Shown: positions 40,958 to 53,296, counted from the stretch's first letter. The stretch is 64,000 bases of DNA from Engraulis encrasicolus (GCF_034702125.1 NC_085860.1:58026680-58090679); one strand, 5' to 3'. Numbers and translations: made by a program. Notes: generated by a model not told the origin, from the letters alone.

Positions 40958-41239
40958 AAAGTCCTTGTTCCTAGCTCAATAATAAAAAGTTGCATTAATA
41001 TTGTTATTTCTCTCTCGTACTACTATGTCCCTCTCTCTTTCTCTCTTCCGGACTCTATCTAAGGGATGTTTGCCTTTGACTCTGATAAAAACGATTTAAG
41101 GATACATGCAGAACTTGAGGGTATTGGCTTTGGAGCAGATTGAATGCCTGGCATCAGTCTGACGAGCCAGGCTCGTTTGGAGCCATTCTGCAGCCTAACC
41201 TAATTAATTGCTGTTTATCGTGTCTCGTGTAGTCTCGAC

Positions 41240-41284
41240 AACACACACACACACACACGCACGCACACACACAAACACACACAC
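41240..41284. repeat. Short (CA)n
   Basis: CA repeat with CG and AA interruptions. Confidence 0.9.
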
Positions 41285-41680
41285 TTATGCATGCTTCATT
41301 AAATGCCATTAGTGGAAGGCAACCCAATGAGGTTAATGTCGCTACTGCAACTGAAGATTGGACTCACTGGTGGCTGCAACAAAGCAGTGCAACATGCAGG
41401 TTGAACTTTTCCTTACTGAAAGACATCCAATCTCAATAAGTGAGAAATTCAGGGGCGGGACAAACTTTTTTATTGCATGCAGAAATTGAGAACAGGTGGA
41501 TGATATTGAGTGCAATGTAAGTGAATTTTACTGTTAAAGTTGTACACTATTGATCCATCAGCCATTGTAGCCCCATAATGCACACCGTACCTCCTGTGGC
41601 ACAATGTAATGGTCATTGAAAAGTTAGTCTAGCGTTTGACCCGGGACAAATTGCAATAGTAATCATGCCAAGTTTTTATT
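41285..41680. other. Intergenic, no gene recognised
   Basis: No gene or bounded repeat is supported. Confidence 0.5.
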
Positions 41681-41689
41681 TTTTTTATT

Positions 41690-42200
41690 TTTTATAACCC
41701 CCTAGTTATGTTTAAATAACATATTACAAATCTACAGCTTTATATTAAGTGGAACATACATTTTTTCAAGGTCAAAGTTGGAGATTTCCCATTCATTTTC
41801 CCATAGGGAGACAATATAGGAGATAATTGGGGAATTGGCTAAAATTTTAAACAATGAGGTATCAATTTGAAACGTTCACAGTAATTTACTCAAGCAAAGA
41901 CAAAGATCCTTTGTATTGCAAGTTGTTCTGAAATATGATGATTAAATATGCAAATGAGATCACATCTACTTCAATATGTGATACATTATGCAACAAGGGG
42001 CAAAACATAAAACAAAAATAGCAAAAGTCATGATTCACACTTTTTATTGATACTTAATCCACCCTACATCACATATGAAAAATCTGCCTTCATCACTTTA
42101 GTGGAACATACTTTTTTGAAGGTCAGAAGTAGCAGATTTCCAATGCATTTTGCCATTCAGTGGGTAAAATTGGATACTTTTGACCATAACAAATATAAAA
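41690..42200. repeat. AT-rich repeat with ~360-bp diverged duplication
   Basis: 'agtggaacatacnttttt' followed by 'aaggtca', 'agatttcc' and 'cattttnccat' occurs near 41749 and again near 42111. It resembles the other motif-repeating elements in style but shares no word with them. Confidence 0.65.
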
Positions 42201-43274
42201 CTATGACATCACAGGGTCTTTAGCACTATGACTTGGTCATTGCCATTCTGGTAACAGAAAATGTTTAACGGTGTGTCTTAACGGATGACATGAATATGCA
42301 TATTGATTTTACATTTTGTTCGAGCTGTCTGATGGCATTAAAGGACAAGTGCACTATTTTGAACATTAAGCCCCTTTTCTGAGTTTTCTGCAATGTTTTC
42401 CCCACTGATCGTTTTTTTTTTTACGTTTGCTGCTGTCTCCATTATTTGGTTGATTTAGATTTAGTCTCAATTCGCTTTACAATGGCCATCTATGGGCATG
42501 TACAAACATGTTTTTAAAAAACACCTTAAACATTTGTTTTCAAAAGTATGCATCTCATTAAGTGGTTAGGGGTTAGTAGCTGCAGAACATCCATACGTCA
42601 AAGACATAAGAGCTTTCACTGTGCGTTTGGCATAACTGCCCAGACTTTGCCGAATGCTTATTTTTCAATTTTTTCTGAGTAGATAGTGTGAATCTCTCCC
42701 TACAAACACACATCACATGCACATGCACACGCACACACTATGTGTGATCTTGTACCTATGAAGAAAAAAAAAAACATCCACAGTCCCCCTGAGGATCATT
42801 TTAGGAGTTCTCTGTTCAGAGCAAGCAGGCACAGTTTAAAAAGACCAGAGAGAGAAGACCCTTACACTCTACTACCCACTACTGTCCTGCAGCTCGATCT
42901 TCCACTGGCTGTGCGTGGTAATGGCCAGTCTCAGTGCTAGCGACTGCTAATGGCCCTCGGGAAAGCAGCTCCACACTGCTCCCAACCACACACAAAACAA
43001 ATTACCAACGACAAGTGGAGATAATTAAAGAAGAAGTGGTGGCTAGTGCTCAAGACACTATGGGGATCTCTGTATCATTGATGTGTGTGTTACCGTGTGT
43101 GTGTACATGTACAGTATATGTGTGCTTGTAAATGTGTAGGTAAATGTGTGTATGTACGCTCACATCTGTTTGTTTGTGTTACTGTGGCGTGTGTATGAAT
43201 GCGTGCGGTGGTAGTTGTGGTGGTGTGCTTTATTGCTTCTTTGGGCCCTGCAGAGGTTTTTTATTTATTTATTT

Positions 43275-43355
43275 TAATTATTTTTAGGGACTCGAACCGG
43301 GGTCCCCGTGGGTGGGCATGCAAGTCATGGCTGTACTGTATTACCAGAGACTATT
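43275..43355 (-). mobile_element. Possible truncated tRNA-derived SINE head
   Basis: The minus strand has GGTTCGAGTCCC, a perfect B box (complement at 43290-43301). It is preceded by 'gacttgcatgcccacccac', similar to the SINE head at 8784. The A box is decayed. Confidence 0.4.
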
Positions 43356-43424
43356 GATAAGGTACAGATGATTTATGAGGGATCTCCGGGATCCATGTAA
43401 CGTAAGATGAACAGTCCTTTAGGA

Positions 43425-43619
43425 CAGTGATTCCCAACCAGGGGTACGTGTACCACTAGGGGTACGCGAGTACACCTCAGGGGGTACGTGGACAAATAAA
43501 TAATAAGTAATATATGACATATATCGCACTGGGATATAGAGCATGAGTGAGGGGGGGTACTCATCATATGACAAATTTGCTTAGAGGATACGCAGGACAA
43601 AAAAGGTTGGGAATCACTG
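43425..43619. mobile_element. hAT MITE (195 bp) with perfect 8-bp duplication
   Basis: The ends are CAGTGATTCCCAACC and, in reverse complement, the identical 15-mer. CTTTAGGA flanks both sides exactly (43417-43424 and 43620-43627), with the hAT-preferred TAG core. The word GGGGTACG is repeated in the interior. A related fragment lies at 54339-54420. Confidence 0.95.
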
Positions 43620-44943
43620 CTTTAGGAGATCAGCAGAGGTTGAGAATGAATGGAATTCACTTTGCACTGTACTATATGACGGTATTGTACGTACACAAAC
43701 TGCCACTAAACATCACAATAAAGAAGGAGGAGAAGACCACGCCCCTTTAGGAGACTGGACCTGATACACTTCTTTGAATTGGTGATGTGCGCTCTGCTTG
43801 ATTTTGGTTATCATATTGAACAAGTATTACAATGAGAAATGGCTGACAGAAACTACTGACCTGTTTCTTCTATGGCCGGGACCACTGACAGTTTTGCCTG
43901 GGTAATAGGACATTCATTTGAAAGGACCCTGACCCAATACATAGCCTACTATGGAGTGAAGACCCAATTCTAAGGTCCCTTTCTCCATGTGCGTGGGACA
44001 ACTGACATTTCTGTCAACTGGATTTCTTGAAGACGTTAGGTAAAAAAAGATGTTATACAGGGCTGCTCATTAGTTTACATCTCATGCACTAACCTCTACC
44101 TATCGTAACAATACAGCTCACCTGGGCTTCATACATGTGTGTGATAGACTGGCATATCCTTTACTTATGGTGTATGGGTCAGCAATGCCATATAATTGTA
44201 CAACTGCTATTGGAGTAAGAACAGACTGTCAGTTATGAAAACAGATGGCATGCAGTGTGGAGTCCCTGGAAACAAATACATAAAGAACAAAGCCCAGTAA
44301 ATTAATAAAGAACAAAGTCAAATAAACAAATAAATATAAACAAGGCCAATAAATAAAATAAACATGAGTGAGTGCCAAGGCTTCGCTGTCTGCTGCAGTG
44401 TAGTCAATTGTTCTGGGCCTCCCTCTTGACTTGGATATGAGACTGAGTTTGTGTGTGAATCACTCATGAGGAAAGAGGAGCATACTGCAATTGCAATTGC
44501 AACCCTTAAAATATGTCATTGTGAGGAAAGGTGTAGTAGACAAAGGCTTGCGGATGGAGGGGAACTATGGAGTGAATTAAAATTCATTGCCAGAAATACT
44601 ATGTGCTCAGTCCAGGAACAGTCCACATTTTTAAATTTTCATATATTTATGTGTTAGACATAAATGTGCATATAATTTGTCAAATTACTGGAAGTAAATG
44701 GCATAAGCATCAAGCCACAAGTGATCACATAGCTATACTGTCAGGCATTGTAATCACATAGAGAAAAAAAAAATCTATGTATTCTCATATTTTACCAGAG
44801 TAAGATACAGATAAGCAATTTCCTGAAATAAGGTGGACTTTTCCTTTAAGATGCAACTGTGGAGGATTACATTTGCAGATGAACATTAATGTGTGTGTGA
44901 GTGCATGCATGCATGCATGTGTGTGTCAGAGTATGATTGCATA

Positions 44944-45075
<132 letters not shown>

Positions 45076-45117
45076 TTTGTGTGTACGTGCGTGTATGTGT
45101 TTGTGTGTGTGTGTGTC

Positions 45118-45570
45118 TGAATATTTTTGATCAAACTATAATTTTTTTTCCCTCATCGCAATGAACCGACACATTATCACCTAACCACAAAATTAAATCT
45201 TACACATATATGCACCAAACTATGCACGCACGCAAACGGACGCATACACATACCTCAAGTCATTAAAGGATTTGTTCAGACATTCCTCACCCTGGATTCA
45301 AAACCGTTCTCCAGCTGTTCAGTGATTAAAAATACCGGCACACAGCCACATACACACCTGCAGTGCAGCCACTTAGAGCAACACAGGTGCAGTGCACCCA
45401 CTTCCACCGCATGCGTCACAGCATTTAATGTATATACCTCTTATCACACTCTGCTCAGCAGCAACATCTGCGTCTAAATTTACTTTCACACCCTTTTCAG
45501 AAATAAACATTTAGATTTACTTTCAACAACTCTCTCAGGTAGATTTACATACATTTTACTATGTGTCCAC
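45118..45570. other. Intergenic, no gene recognised
   Basis: No gene or bounded repeat is supported. Confidence 0.5.
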
Positions 45571-45572
45571 TT

Positions 45573-46175
45573 TAGGTGTATTCAGACCAGGAAAGTTCGA
45601 CAGTTAATCTGCTTTGGTTCGAACCAACCATTTATTTTGTTCATTTTGGTGCAATTTACTTTCACACTGTACATTTTAGTAAGTGGAGCAAGATCTGTGA
45701 ACAAGTTGAGGTCGTTCAGCGATTGGTAAGAAACAACATTTGCACAAAGTGCTAAATTCACAAATGAAGCCCAAAAGTTAGCAATTGTACAATTATTATA
45801 CCACTGTTGCAATTATTTTTTATGAACAATGACCAAGGGCAAGGCGGCTAGGATAGCTGTCAGGGTGCATTATGTTGTGACATCTTTTGTTCTTCACGCA
45901 AGATGTAAAAGGAATGTCTGGATATTACCCATATTCATACAGCTGTCCTGCTTTTCACCTCAGGTCATACCGTGGTTAACTTAACCACTTGTTACACCAT
46001 CTCTTTGGGTGGGAAAACTTTGACTCAACTGAAAACTCATGAATTAGGTATGGTCTGCTTTCGCACCTCCAAAGATCCGTACCAGGGTTCCTTTGGTCCG
46101 GACCATGTATGATCTTTCAACTCTGTCTCTGTCTGCTTGTTTGGTCCGGACCACTTTCCATCTTCACTTCCCGTA
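45573..46175. mobile_element. Possible DNA-transposon relic (GGTCCGGACC words)
   Basis: 'aggtgtattcagaccagg' at 45574 and repeated GGTCCGGACCA words at 46096 and 46142, with GGTTCGAACC at 45618, are typical of fish Harbinger-like MITEs with palindromic subterminal words. Ends and duplication are not established. Confidence 0.4.
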
Positions 46176-47631
46176 TGCATTTTGGTGTCTGGGGCTCAGA
46201 CTCTAATTTAGACAATTATTTAGACAGTTCTGCAACAGGATAATTACCAAGGTTGATGGTTCCAAAAGTAAAGATTTTGTAGTCAAATGGTGGGATTTAT
46301 AGAGATGTAAGCAAGGTGGTTATAGGCTCATACGGAAGGGTAAATATTAGACTGACATTACTTTTTATTTGATCACCTCTACATCTATTGATGAATGGAT
46401 AAACAGCAAACCTGTATACCAACAATTTAATAATAATTTAGTAACCAACAATTTAAGACCTGGAGGATTTTTCATTTTATAGTTTGTCTTGGTAGGTCTC
46501 TTTTGTTGTGGGTTGAAAGTTTCTGTTTACTCAACATTAGTTTATCTGAATGTCTGACCCTGTCCTCTGTTGTTCCATTGTGAAACTAGAATGTTGTGAA
46601 GTATATTACAGTTATCAAATGAAGAGGTTGTGAATCTGTTGTTAAGTAAATTACAACAATCATCTACAGACCTCGTTAAAAATGCATCTGGAATATTATC
46701 CTGCTGTGTGCTCCAAAATAACTGTGGTCCTGCAGTTACTGTTTCCAGATATTTAAAGCACAAATGCTTTATAAGAGGACATTAGTACCCTGGGTAATTC
46801 TAGCTTTCTATGGCATCATATTCCCCTGATTACAGTTTTGATGTCCTATCCGAGCTATTCTTTGCTTTAATTATCTTCCTCCCTGTTGCTAAACGAGTCC
46901 ATTTAGCCTTTCATTACATGTTTATGCCTTCTTTGTTTCATTCCAGTCTTGCATTTATTCATGAAATATGCGCTTAACTGCCTGGGTGTATGTCTTAATG
47001 GCTTTGCATGACCTTGCCTTGCCTTGTGTTTGGAAGTCATTATGTCAAATAGAGCATGCTTAATGTATTAACAGGTGGCCAAATGTGTCCCTTTACCTAC
47101 AATACACTCACACCGTTGATAAAAAAATAAAAGAAAATCTTGACTTAAACATATGATAAAGTGTTTCTGTATATGAGGCTAAAAGCTCTTTTGAGTAATA
47201 ACGTGTCCATATGGTTAATTTGGAGTCTTAAGTAGGGGGTTACACAGGGTCATTTAGTCCCAAAGCCATTTTCGAGACCCTCATTTTCTGTCATTGAAGG
47301 TCTGAGTGCCCTTACACATTTTGAATTTTCACAAATCCAGTTTTAAAGGCTTAATATATCCAAACATTTTCAAGCTATGTCGGAGTACAGAATATGATAA
47401 ACAGGGTCGTACTAAGTGGACATAGCAATTTCAAAGCCTGTATCTGTCTTCAAACTAAAACTAGGTGTCCAAACTTTGTACATTTTGTGTGCAGTTCCCG
47501 GGTTCAAAAAGTGTGAATGCCATCCAAACTTTGTAAGGCCTCTTCTCCAAAACCGTTGAAGTTAGGATGCTAAAACTTGGTATTCTTACAGTTGGCATTA
47601 GAAGGTACACTCACTCCCTAGACCCCCCTTA
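46176..47631. other. Intergenic, no gene recognised
   Basis: AT-rich sequence. At 47230-47600 'ccaaactttgta' recurs at 47469 and 47524. The stretch has the look of the unclassified 29-kb repeat, without a matching block that I can align. Confidence 0.45.
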
Positions 47632-47770
<139 letters not shown>

Positions 47771-47984
47771 AACTGTGCCTGAGGTGATGTGTCTATGGCT
47801 GCTATGTGTGTATGTCTGTGAGATTCCCAGTTGCACAGTGTTCCTCTCCCTGTGAAAGACAATCACTCCTCTCTCTGCATCTTATGTGATAGATGCAATT
47901 CTCTGCCCCCAATGACCCAAAATGAATGTGGACCCATACATCTACAGGTAGCAGTGTTTGTCTTGGTAGTTTTGGTGTCACTGG

Positions 47985-48098
47985 TAAAAGTAAAACTGTA
48001 AAAAACATTTTCTTACTGACAGGTTAAGGTTAGGGATTGTTTTCGTGTGGGCACAGTTTGGCATTCTTTAGCTGTTTTTAGCGTTAATATGAGTATGG
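47985..48098 (+). repeat. Dispersed repeat X, unoccupied copy
   Basis: 'taaaactgtaaaaaacattt', 'actgacaggttaaggttagg' and 'gattgtttt', then 'tttagc' and 'gttaatatgag', match the flanks of the 52062-53021 insertion. Here the two halves are contiguous, so this copy shows the pre-insertion state. Confidence 0.8.
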
Positions 48099-48330
48099 TC
48101 AATCTCTCTCTCTCTCTCTCTCATCTGATATCTGTTTGTTTCTTATTTTGACATTTTGAGCACAATATTGGCACAACATGCAGGAAATGGAGGGCGTGGG
48201 ATAAGAAGAAACAAACACAAAGGATAATGCAGGAGCTTATTTTTCACAGAGCTATTATTGAGTCTAGGCGACCTTTTGTAGGAAAGATGGAGTTTACGGT
48301 CTGACCCCGAACTATCATTGGTCAGACATC

Positions 48331-48341
48331 TGTGCGTGTGT

Positions 48342-48395
<54 letters not shown>
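48331..48395. repeat. (TG)n array
   Basis: About 60 bases of TG ending in a run of G. Confidence 0.97.
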
Positions 48396-48396
<1 letters not shown>

Positions 48397-48725
48397 GGGG
48401 GGGGTTAGATTATTGAGGGTGTGCTGCCAGGAAGTCCATCACTGTCTGAAGTGGTGAAGAGGGGGGTATGAGAGCAGTGGTGATCAGAATTGTTGTGCAG
48501 CTGCTCTGGGGTGCGTTTCTGGAACGTTAGCATCTTTCTACAGATGTACTTTAAACGTATCTACTTACTTCAAGGCGAAATACGTGCATTTCTCGAAACC
48601 TTACCATACCCACAGTAAGCCCAAAGTAGTGTGGCTACTTTCCTGAGTCCACACAGCTACTTACTTTCTTGTCATTGCAGTGCGTGACCAAAGAAGCAAC
48701 AAGAGACAAGCATGAATAGCCCTTT

Positions 48726-48875
48726 TGATTGGATGACAACCATATGTGTCTTGCTGACTCATGATTCAGCTGTTTCCTCCTAAATTCAGTGCGTGAAGTA
48801 CAACCACCACCAGCACATTTGATTGGATGTCACCGCTGACACCATGACTCAGCTGTTTCCTCCACAACACACCTT
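48726..48875. repeat. ~95-bp tandem duplication
   Basis: 'gattggatgacaacc' with 'tgactcatgattcagctg' and 'tttcctcc' at 48726-48780 recurs as 'gattggatgtcacc' with 'catgactcagctgtttcctc' at 48821-48862. Confidence 0.75.
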
Positions 48876-49078
48876 GTAATTTCTTAGTGAAAAAACACGG
48901 CCGTGGCATTACAATCTGACACCGTCTGCACCAATAATGCAGTATTATCTGCATGCCGATTGGATTTCGTTTCATTCCGAGGTGTAATTTGTAAAATATT
49001 TGGATAATAAAGTAGTGGTTCCTCCCGGAAATTCACCTGTTGAACTGTCAAATCCCCCCCAAAAAATGGCGCGAATTT

Positions 49079-49155
49079 CATTACATAGCCTAGTAGTATT
49101 CACACTTGCATCCCAATGGGAAAACAGAAGCCACGCAGGTTCGAATCCACATGGT
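49079..49155 (+). other. tRNA-like module with A and B boxes
   Basis: TAGCCTAGTAGT at 49086 fits an A box and GGTTCGAATCC at 49138 is a perfect B box. Between them is 'ccaatgggaaaacagaagcc'. It looks like a tRNA-derived promoter head, not a working tRNA, because no acceptor stem pairs. Confidence 0.6.
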
Positions 49156-49274
49156 TGCAGTGCCACAATTTTGGAAATAATTGGCAGAAATAGATCATTC
49201 ATTTTGTGCAGCCAAGGGAAAATGTGTTACACTGTAGGGTCCAAAACACGAATTCATGAGTTGTTGTCAACATG

Positions 49275-49355
49275 CTGCACAGTGGATTCAAACCCGCGTG
49301 GCTCGTGTCTTCCCATTGATAGGCAAGCGTAAATACCATGACAGCTATGAAATTA
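49275..49355 (-). other. Opposed tRNA-like module
   Basis: On the minus strand 'tagctgtcatggta' and GGGTTTGAATCC correspond to the A and B boxes of the plus-strand module, with a mutated B box. It is the mirror partner in the palindrome. Confidence 0.55.
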
Positions 49356-49449
49356 AATTCGCACCAAATTTTTTGGAGTACTTCACACGTAAACCAGTGA
49401 ATTTCCGGGAGTAACCAATACTTTCTAATTCAAATATTTCACAATTTAC

Positions 49450-49846
49450 TAGAGATGTACAGGATCCAAGATCCGGTTCCGGATCCGGCAGTATAATAGG
49501 GTTTTTTAGACTATCCGGATCCGGCAGGATCTTAAGCAGTGGATCCGGTATCCGACAGTTACCTAAAAATCAGGATCTGGGGCATCTCTAGCCTAGGCTT
49601 TTCAGTCAGTCTTCCACAACCCCAATCGCTGCATGCCCTTTGGAAGCGGCCGTTGAAGGCAGTGTGGCAGTAAGCCAATGAGTCTTAAAAACAGATTGCG
49701 CCAACGTAATAAAAAGGGCCCACGTGTGCGAGTTGGCTATGTGTTTCAACCATTTCGTAGGATCCGGTATCCGGATCCGGCAGGATCTTAAGCAGTGGAT
49801 CCGGTATCCGGCAGGATCCTAAAAATCAGGATACGGTGCATCTCTA
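49450..49846. mobile_element. hAT-like MITE (397 bp) with repeated GGATCCGG word
   Basis: The ends are TAGAGATGTAC and, in reverse complement, TAGAGATGCAC. CAATTTAC (49442-49449) and CAAATTAC (49847-49854) agree at 7 of 8 positions. A block 'ccggatccggcaggatct', 'taagcagtggatccggta' occurs at about 49515 and 49771. Its insertion splits a palindrome arm, so it is younger than the palindrome. Confidence 0.85.
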
Positions 49847-49928
49847 CAAATTACATATCGAAATGAGACGAAATTCAATCGGTATGCAGCTAAAAGTATA
49901 TTATTAGTGTGGGATTCATCAGATTCCA

Positions 49929-50146
49929 AGGATATGACATGCACTTTAAATGTCTGTATGAGCACTGTCTATGTCCATACTGTCTTAAGTCCATGTATAA
50001 GTACTGTCTATGTCTATACTGTCTATGTCCTTACCTAGATTAGTCTATGTCTGTATGGGAAAGCAAGAAATGTAATTTCAAATTCTTTGTATGACCAGTG
50101 CATGTAAAGAAATTGACAATAAAACCTACTTGACTTGACTTGACAC
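49929..50146 (+). mobile_element. LINE 3' tail insertion
   Basis: 'actgtctatgtc' repeats lead to 'agaaattgacaataaaacct' and end in an ACTTGACTTGACTTGAC simple repeat, the style of L2/CR1-type LINE 3' ends. The palindrome-arm similarity stops before it and partly resumes after, supporting an insertion. No reverse transcriptase portion is present. Confidence 0.6.
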
Positions 50147-50881
50147 TTTTTTTTCACGAACAAATGACATGACGTGAATTTGTGTTCTGAACACTCTCGC
50201 AGCTGTATCAGGACTTTGTGTGCATGTCGATTGATTTTCCCTGCTTTTGCACCACGGGATTGAGAGATATTCACACGTTTCTGGTCAAATATGTACCACA
50301 AGTTTAGATAAAGGGTGGAGTCACACTCTGAAGTAGACTAGCACTGTGTGTTACTTGGGGTGGCTTAGGTGATGTCTGCACTCAATGGATCTACTCCAGC
50401 TGTACTTCAACTTCACGTCAACTCCACTGTCGAGATACAAATAGAAGGCGCCCCACTTTCAAAGTCCCCACTACTTCAAAGTGCGCATTACTCCAAGCAG
50501 TAGTTACTTCGTGTGCTAACGTTTGAGACACAGGAGTTAGCAACTTTTATAGTATCTACTCCACAATGTTGCTAGTCTGTTAGCAACTTCGCAATCGAGA
50601 GACGCACCCCTGCAGTGGGAGTGGGAATGCATATTTTTCTGATGCGGCTGGGTAAGCACACACCCCCTCCCACAAAAAGCCTCAGTAATGCACTCCTACT
50701 GTGACAAGAGGAGATGCAATGGCGGCCGATAAAAGTGAATCATCAGAGTTGGGAAGACATGACTCTTGAAGTCTTTCTGGGTCCTTCATGTGATCTCCCT
50801 GTTTCTGATAAAAGCAATGCAGGGTGAAAAAGTTTCCAGAATTGCGAAAAAGAAGCATACTCATACACTCCCTCAGACAGG

Positions 50882-50932
50882 CGCTCACACACACACATAT
50901 ACATGCACGCACACACACACACACACACACAT
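50882..50932. repeat. Imperfect (CA)n
   Basis: CA repeat with TA and GC interruptions. Confidence 0.9.
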
Positions 50933-51129
50933 ACAAACGCAATGCTGTACCCTCTGCTCTTTTTACATACATTTCAAACTCGTTTCTCTCCGTTTCTCCT
51001 CTGCCTTTTCACTGTCGGACTCTCTGTCTTTGAAAGAACCCAGGTCAGTCCTCTCCATCCATCTCTCTTACTCCCTGCCTCCCCTCATGTCCCCTGGTAA
51101 TTGTGGTTCAGCGGTTCACTGTAATGGAC

Positions 51130-51262
51130 TGAAGGGTCAAAGTGAGTCTTCATATGTCTCTCTCTCTCTCTTTTCCTCTCCCCTCTTCTCATTTGCTCTT
51201 TTTCCCCTCTTGTCCTCTCTCTCTCCATTTTCCCTTTCCTCTCCTCTCCTCTCCTCTCAGCA
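51130..51262. repeat. Polypyrimidine tract
   Basis: CT/CCTCT-rich sequence ending in CTCTCCTCTCCTCTCCTCTC. Confidence 0.85.
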
Positions 51263-51896
<634 letters not shown>

Positions 51897-52014
51897 CTGA
51901 ATGTGTCTGCATGTAAACAACTGAGTATGTCTTTATATACAAAGTTCATTGCTATTCCATTGAAGCATTGCACACTGAAACAACCAGTCCACCCACAGGC
52001 TTTGGGGTTATGCA

Positions 52015-53075
52015 TAAAAGTAAAAGTGTAAAAACATTTCCTCACTGACAGGTTAAGGTTACAGAGGGAGTATCTATGTTCCCCGGGTCCTATGTTCCCC
52101 AAGTCCTATGTTCCCCTGTCTTCGTATAGAAAAGGGGAACATAGGACCCTTTTTCTAAAGAAGGGTTCTATGTTCCCCGCATTGCATGCTTCCAAGTTTT
52201 GAAATTGTGCCCTTCCCAAAACCATCTCTAAACCTAACCTGTCAGAAATGCAATGTTTCTGAGTTGTAAATTTGTGCCCTGACCAAAACTATCCCTAAAC
52301 CTAACCTGCCAGAGGTGCAACAACAACCTTCACTTTGCCATGTGGCAGCAGTCTACAGCTCCAGGCCTTTTTATTAGAATAGCATGAAAAAGTTGATTTT
52401 CAATGGGGTTTCATTTCTGGTGATTTAGAATTAAACTGGTGAGTTAACACCAAAACGTGGCATGGAAATCTACATGGTATATTGAAGAGTGAAGTGTGGG
52501 GCACCAGGTCAACAAACAAGAACAGCTGACAGCAAAGCATTAAGGATATCTGGGCTTCCATAACTCCCATGCACTGTTTTTGCCATTGACTTCAATGTTA
52601 AACGCATCATGGCCATTATGAAGACAGAGAATGTCCTAACCAAGTATTGACCATTGCATGTTATGTAGAAAGTACCAAATTTCAACTGATTTAATGTGAC
52701 CCGAATTTTGATGAAGAAAAATGTGATTTTATAACAATATTCTAATAATGCGAATTCCCCAATTCATGGGTTTTTTGAGCTGGAAGGCCAACGTATATAA
52801 AAAGAAAAAAATTAATGATTGGAATAGTTCAAAAACTGGGCCATGAATCTACAATCCATGACAGTTTAACATTATTGATGGAATTATGGAAATAAATCAA
52901 CTTTTTCATGCTATTCTAATAAAAAGGCCTGGAGCTGTACTTTGAAGAACTGGGGAACATAGAACCCTTTTTTGAAAAAAAAGGGGCCTATGTTCCCCGG
53001 TAGAGGATATGGATGACCCTGTTATGGATTGTTTTTAGCATTATTTAGCTATTGTTAGGGTTAATATGAACGGAA
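52015..53075 (+). repeat. Dispersed repeat X, copy split by an insertion
   Basis: The left half (52015-52061) ends 'actgacaggttaaggtta'. The right half (53022-53075) begins 'ttatggattgtttttagc' and ends 'gttaatatgaac'. The contiguous version is at 47985-48098. Confidence 0.8.
52062..53021. mobile_element. Motif-repeating element, word ATGTTCCCC (960 bp)
   Basis: The element is bounded by TTA at 52059-52061 and 53022-53024. It starts CAGAGGGAG and ends GACCCTG. ATGTTCCCC or its complement occurs seven times: 52076, 52092, 52108, 52134(-), 52170, 52952(-) and 52990. A perfect 46-bp inverted repeat lies at 52354-52399 and 52894-52939. A ~70-bp duplication containing 'tctaaacctaacctgtcag' is at 52210-52320. 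The TTA duplication suggests a Harbinger-type non-autonomous element. Confidence 0.85.
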
Positions 53076-53293
53076 GCAAATGGGGGGGAGGACCACAAAT
53101 ATATATATATATATTGGTGTGTGTGTGTGTGTTTGGGGGGGGGTTGTGTTTGTCTATGTCTTATATTGTTAATGTTACTGTAAAGTCTACCTCTTACTTA
53201 CCTGGGTGTATGGTATGCATCACAGTTTGTATGCAGGTGGCAGGAGTGATCACGACTTTAGCACCTAACAAGGAGAAACACTCCACCTGCACA

Positions 53294-53296
<3 letters not shown>

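Larger units (their letters stand above)
42338..44849. mobile_element. Candidate large non-autonomous DNA element (2.5 kb)
   Basis: TTAAAGGACAAGTGCACT at the left and, in reverse complement, TTAAAGGAAAAGTCCACC at the right agree at 15 of 18 positions. That suggests a terminal inverted repeat of a common fish type. No target duplication or transposase is seen. The interior contains a hAT MITE and a possible SINE piece. Confidence 0.4.
48935..49928. repeat. Interrupted palindrome with opposed tRNA-like modules
   Basis: The left arm (about 48935-49155) matches the right arm in reverse complement (about 49270-49449, continuing at 49855-49928). The right arm is interrupted exactly by the hAT MITE at 49450-49846. 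Shared stretches include 'cccggaaattcac', 'gcgaatttnattacatag', 'gccgattgnatttcgt' and 'tgtaatttgta'. Confidence 0.85.
48509..50609. mobile_element. Composite Harbinger-like element (2.1 kb)
   Basis: GGGTGCGTTTCT at the left and, in reverse complement, GGGTGCGTCTCT at the right form the ends. CTG trinucleotides at 48506-48508 and 50610-50612 fit a 3-bp duplication. The outer parts are rich in the word CTACTT/AAGTAG. The middle holds a long palindrome, a hAT MITE and a LINE tail. No transposase frame is visible. A 3-bp duplication other than TWA is unusual for Harbinger, so the class is tentative. Confidence 0.65.

Noticed and set aside
49000..49332. 110-residue plus-strand frame inside the palindrome
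   Set aside because: It crosses both tRNA-like modules and the palindrome centre, and has no recognisable domain.
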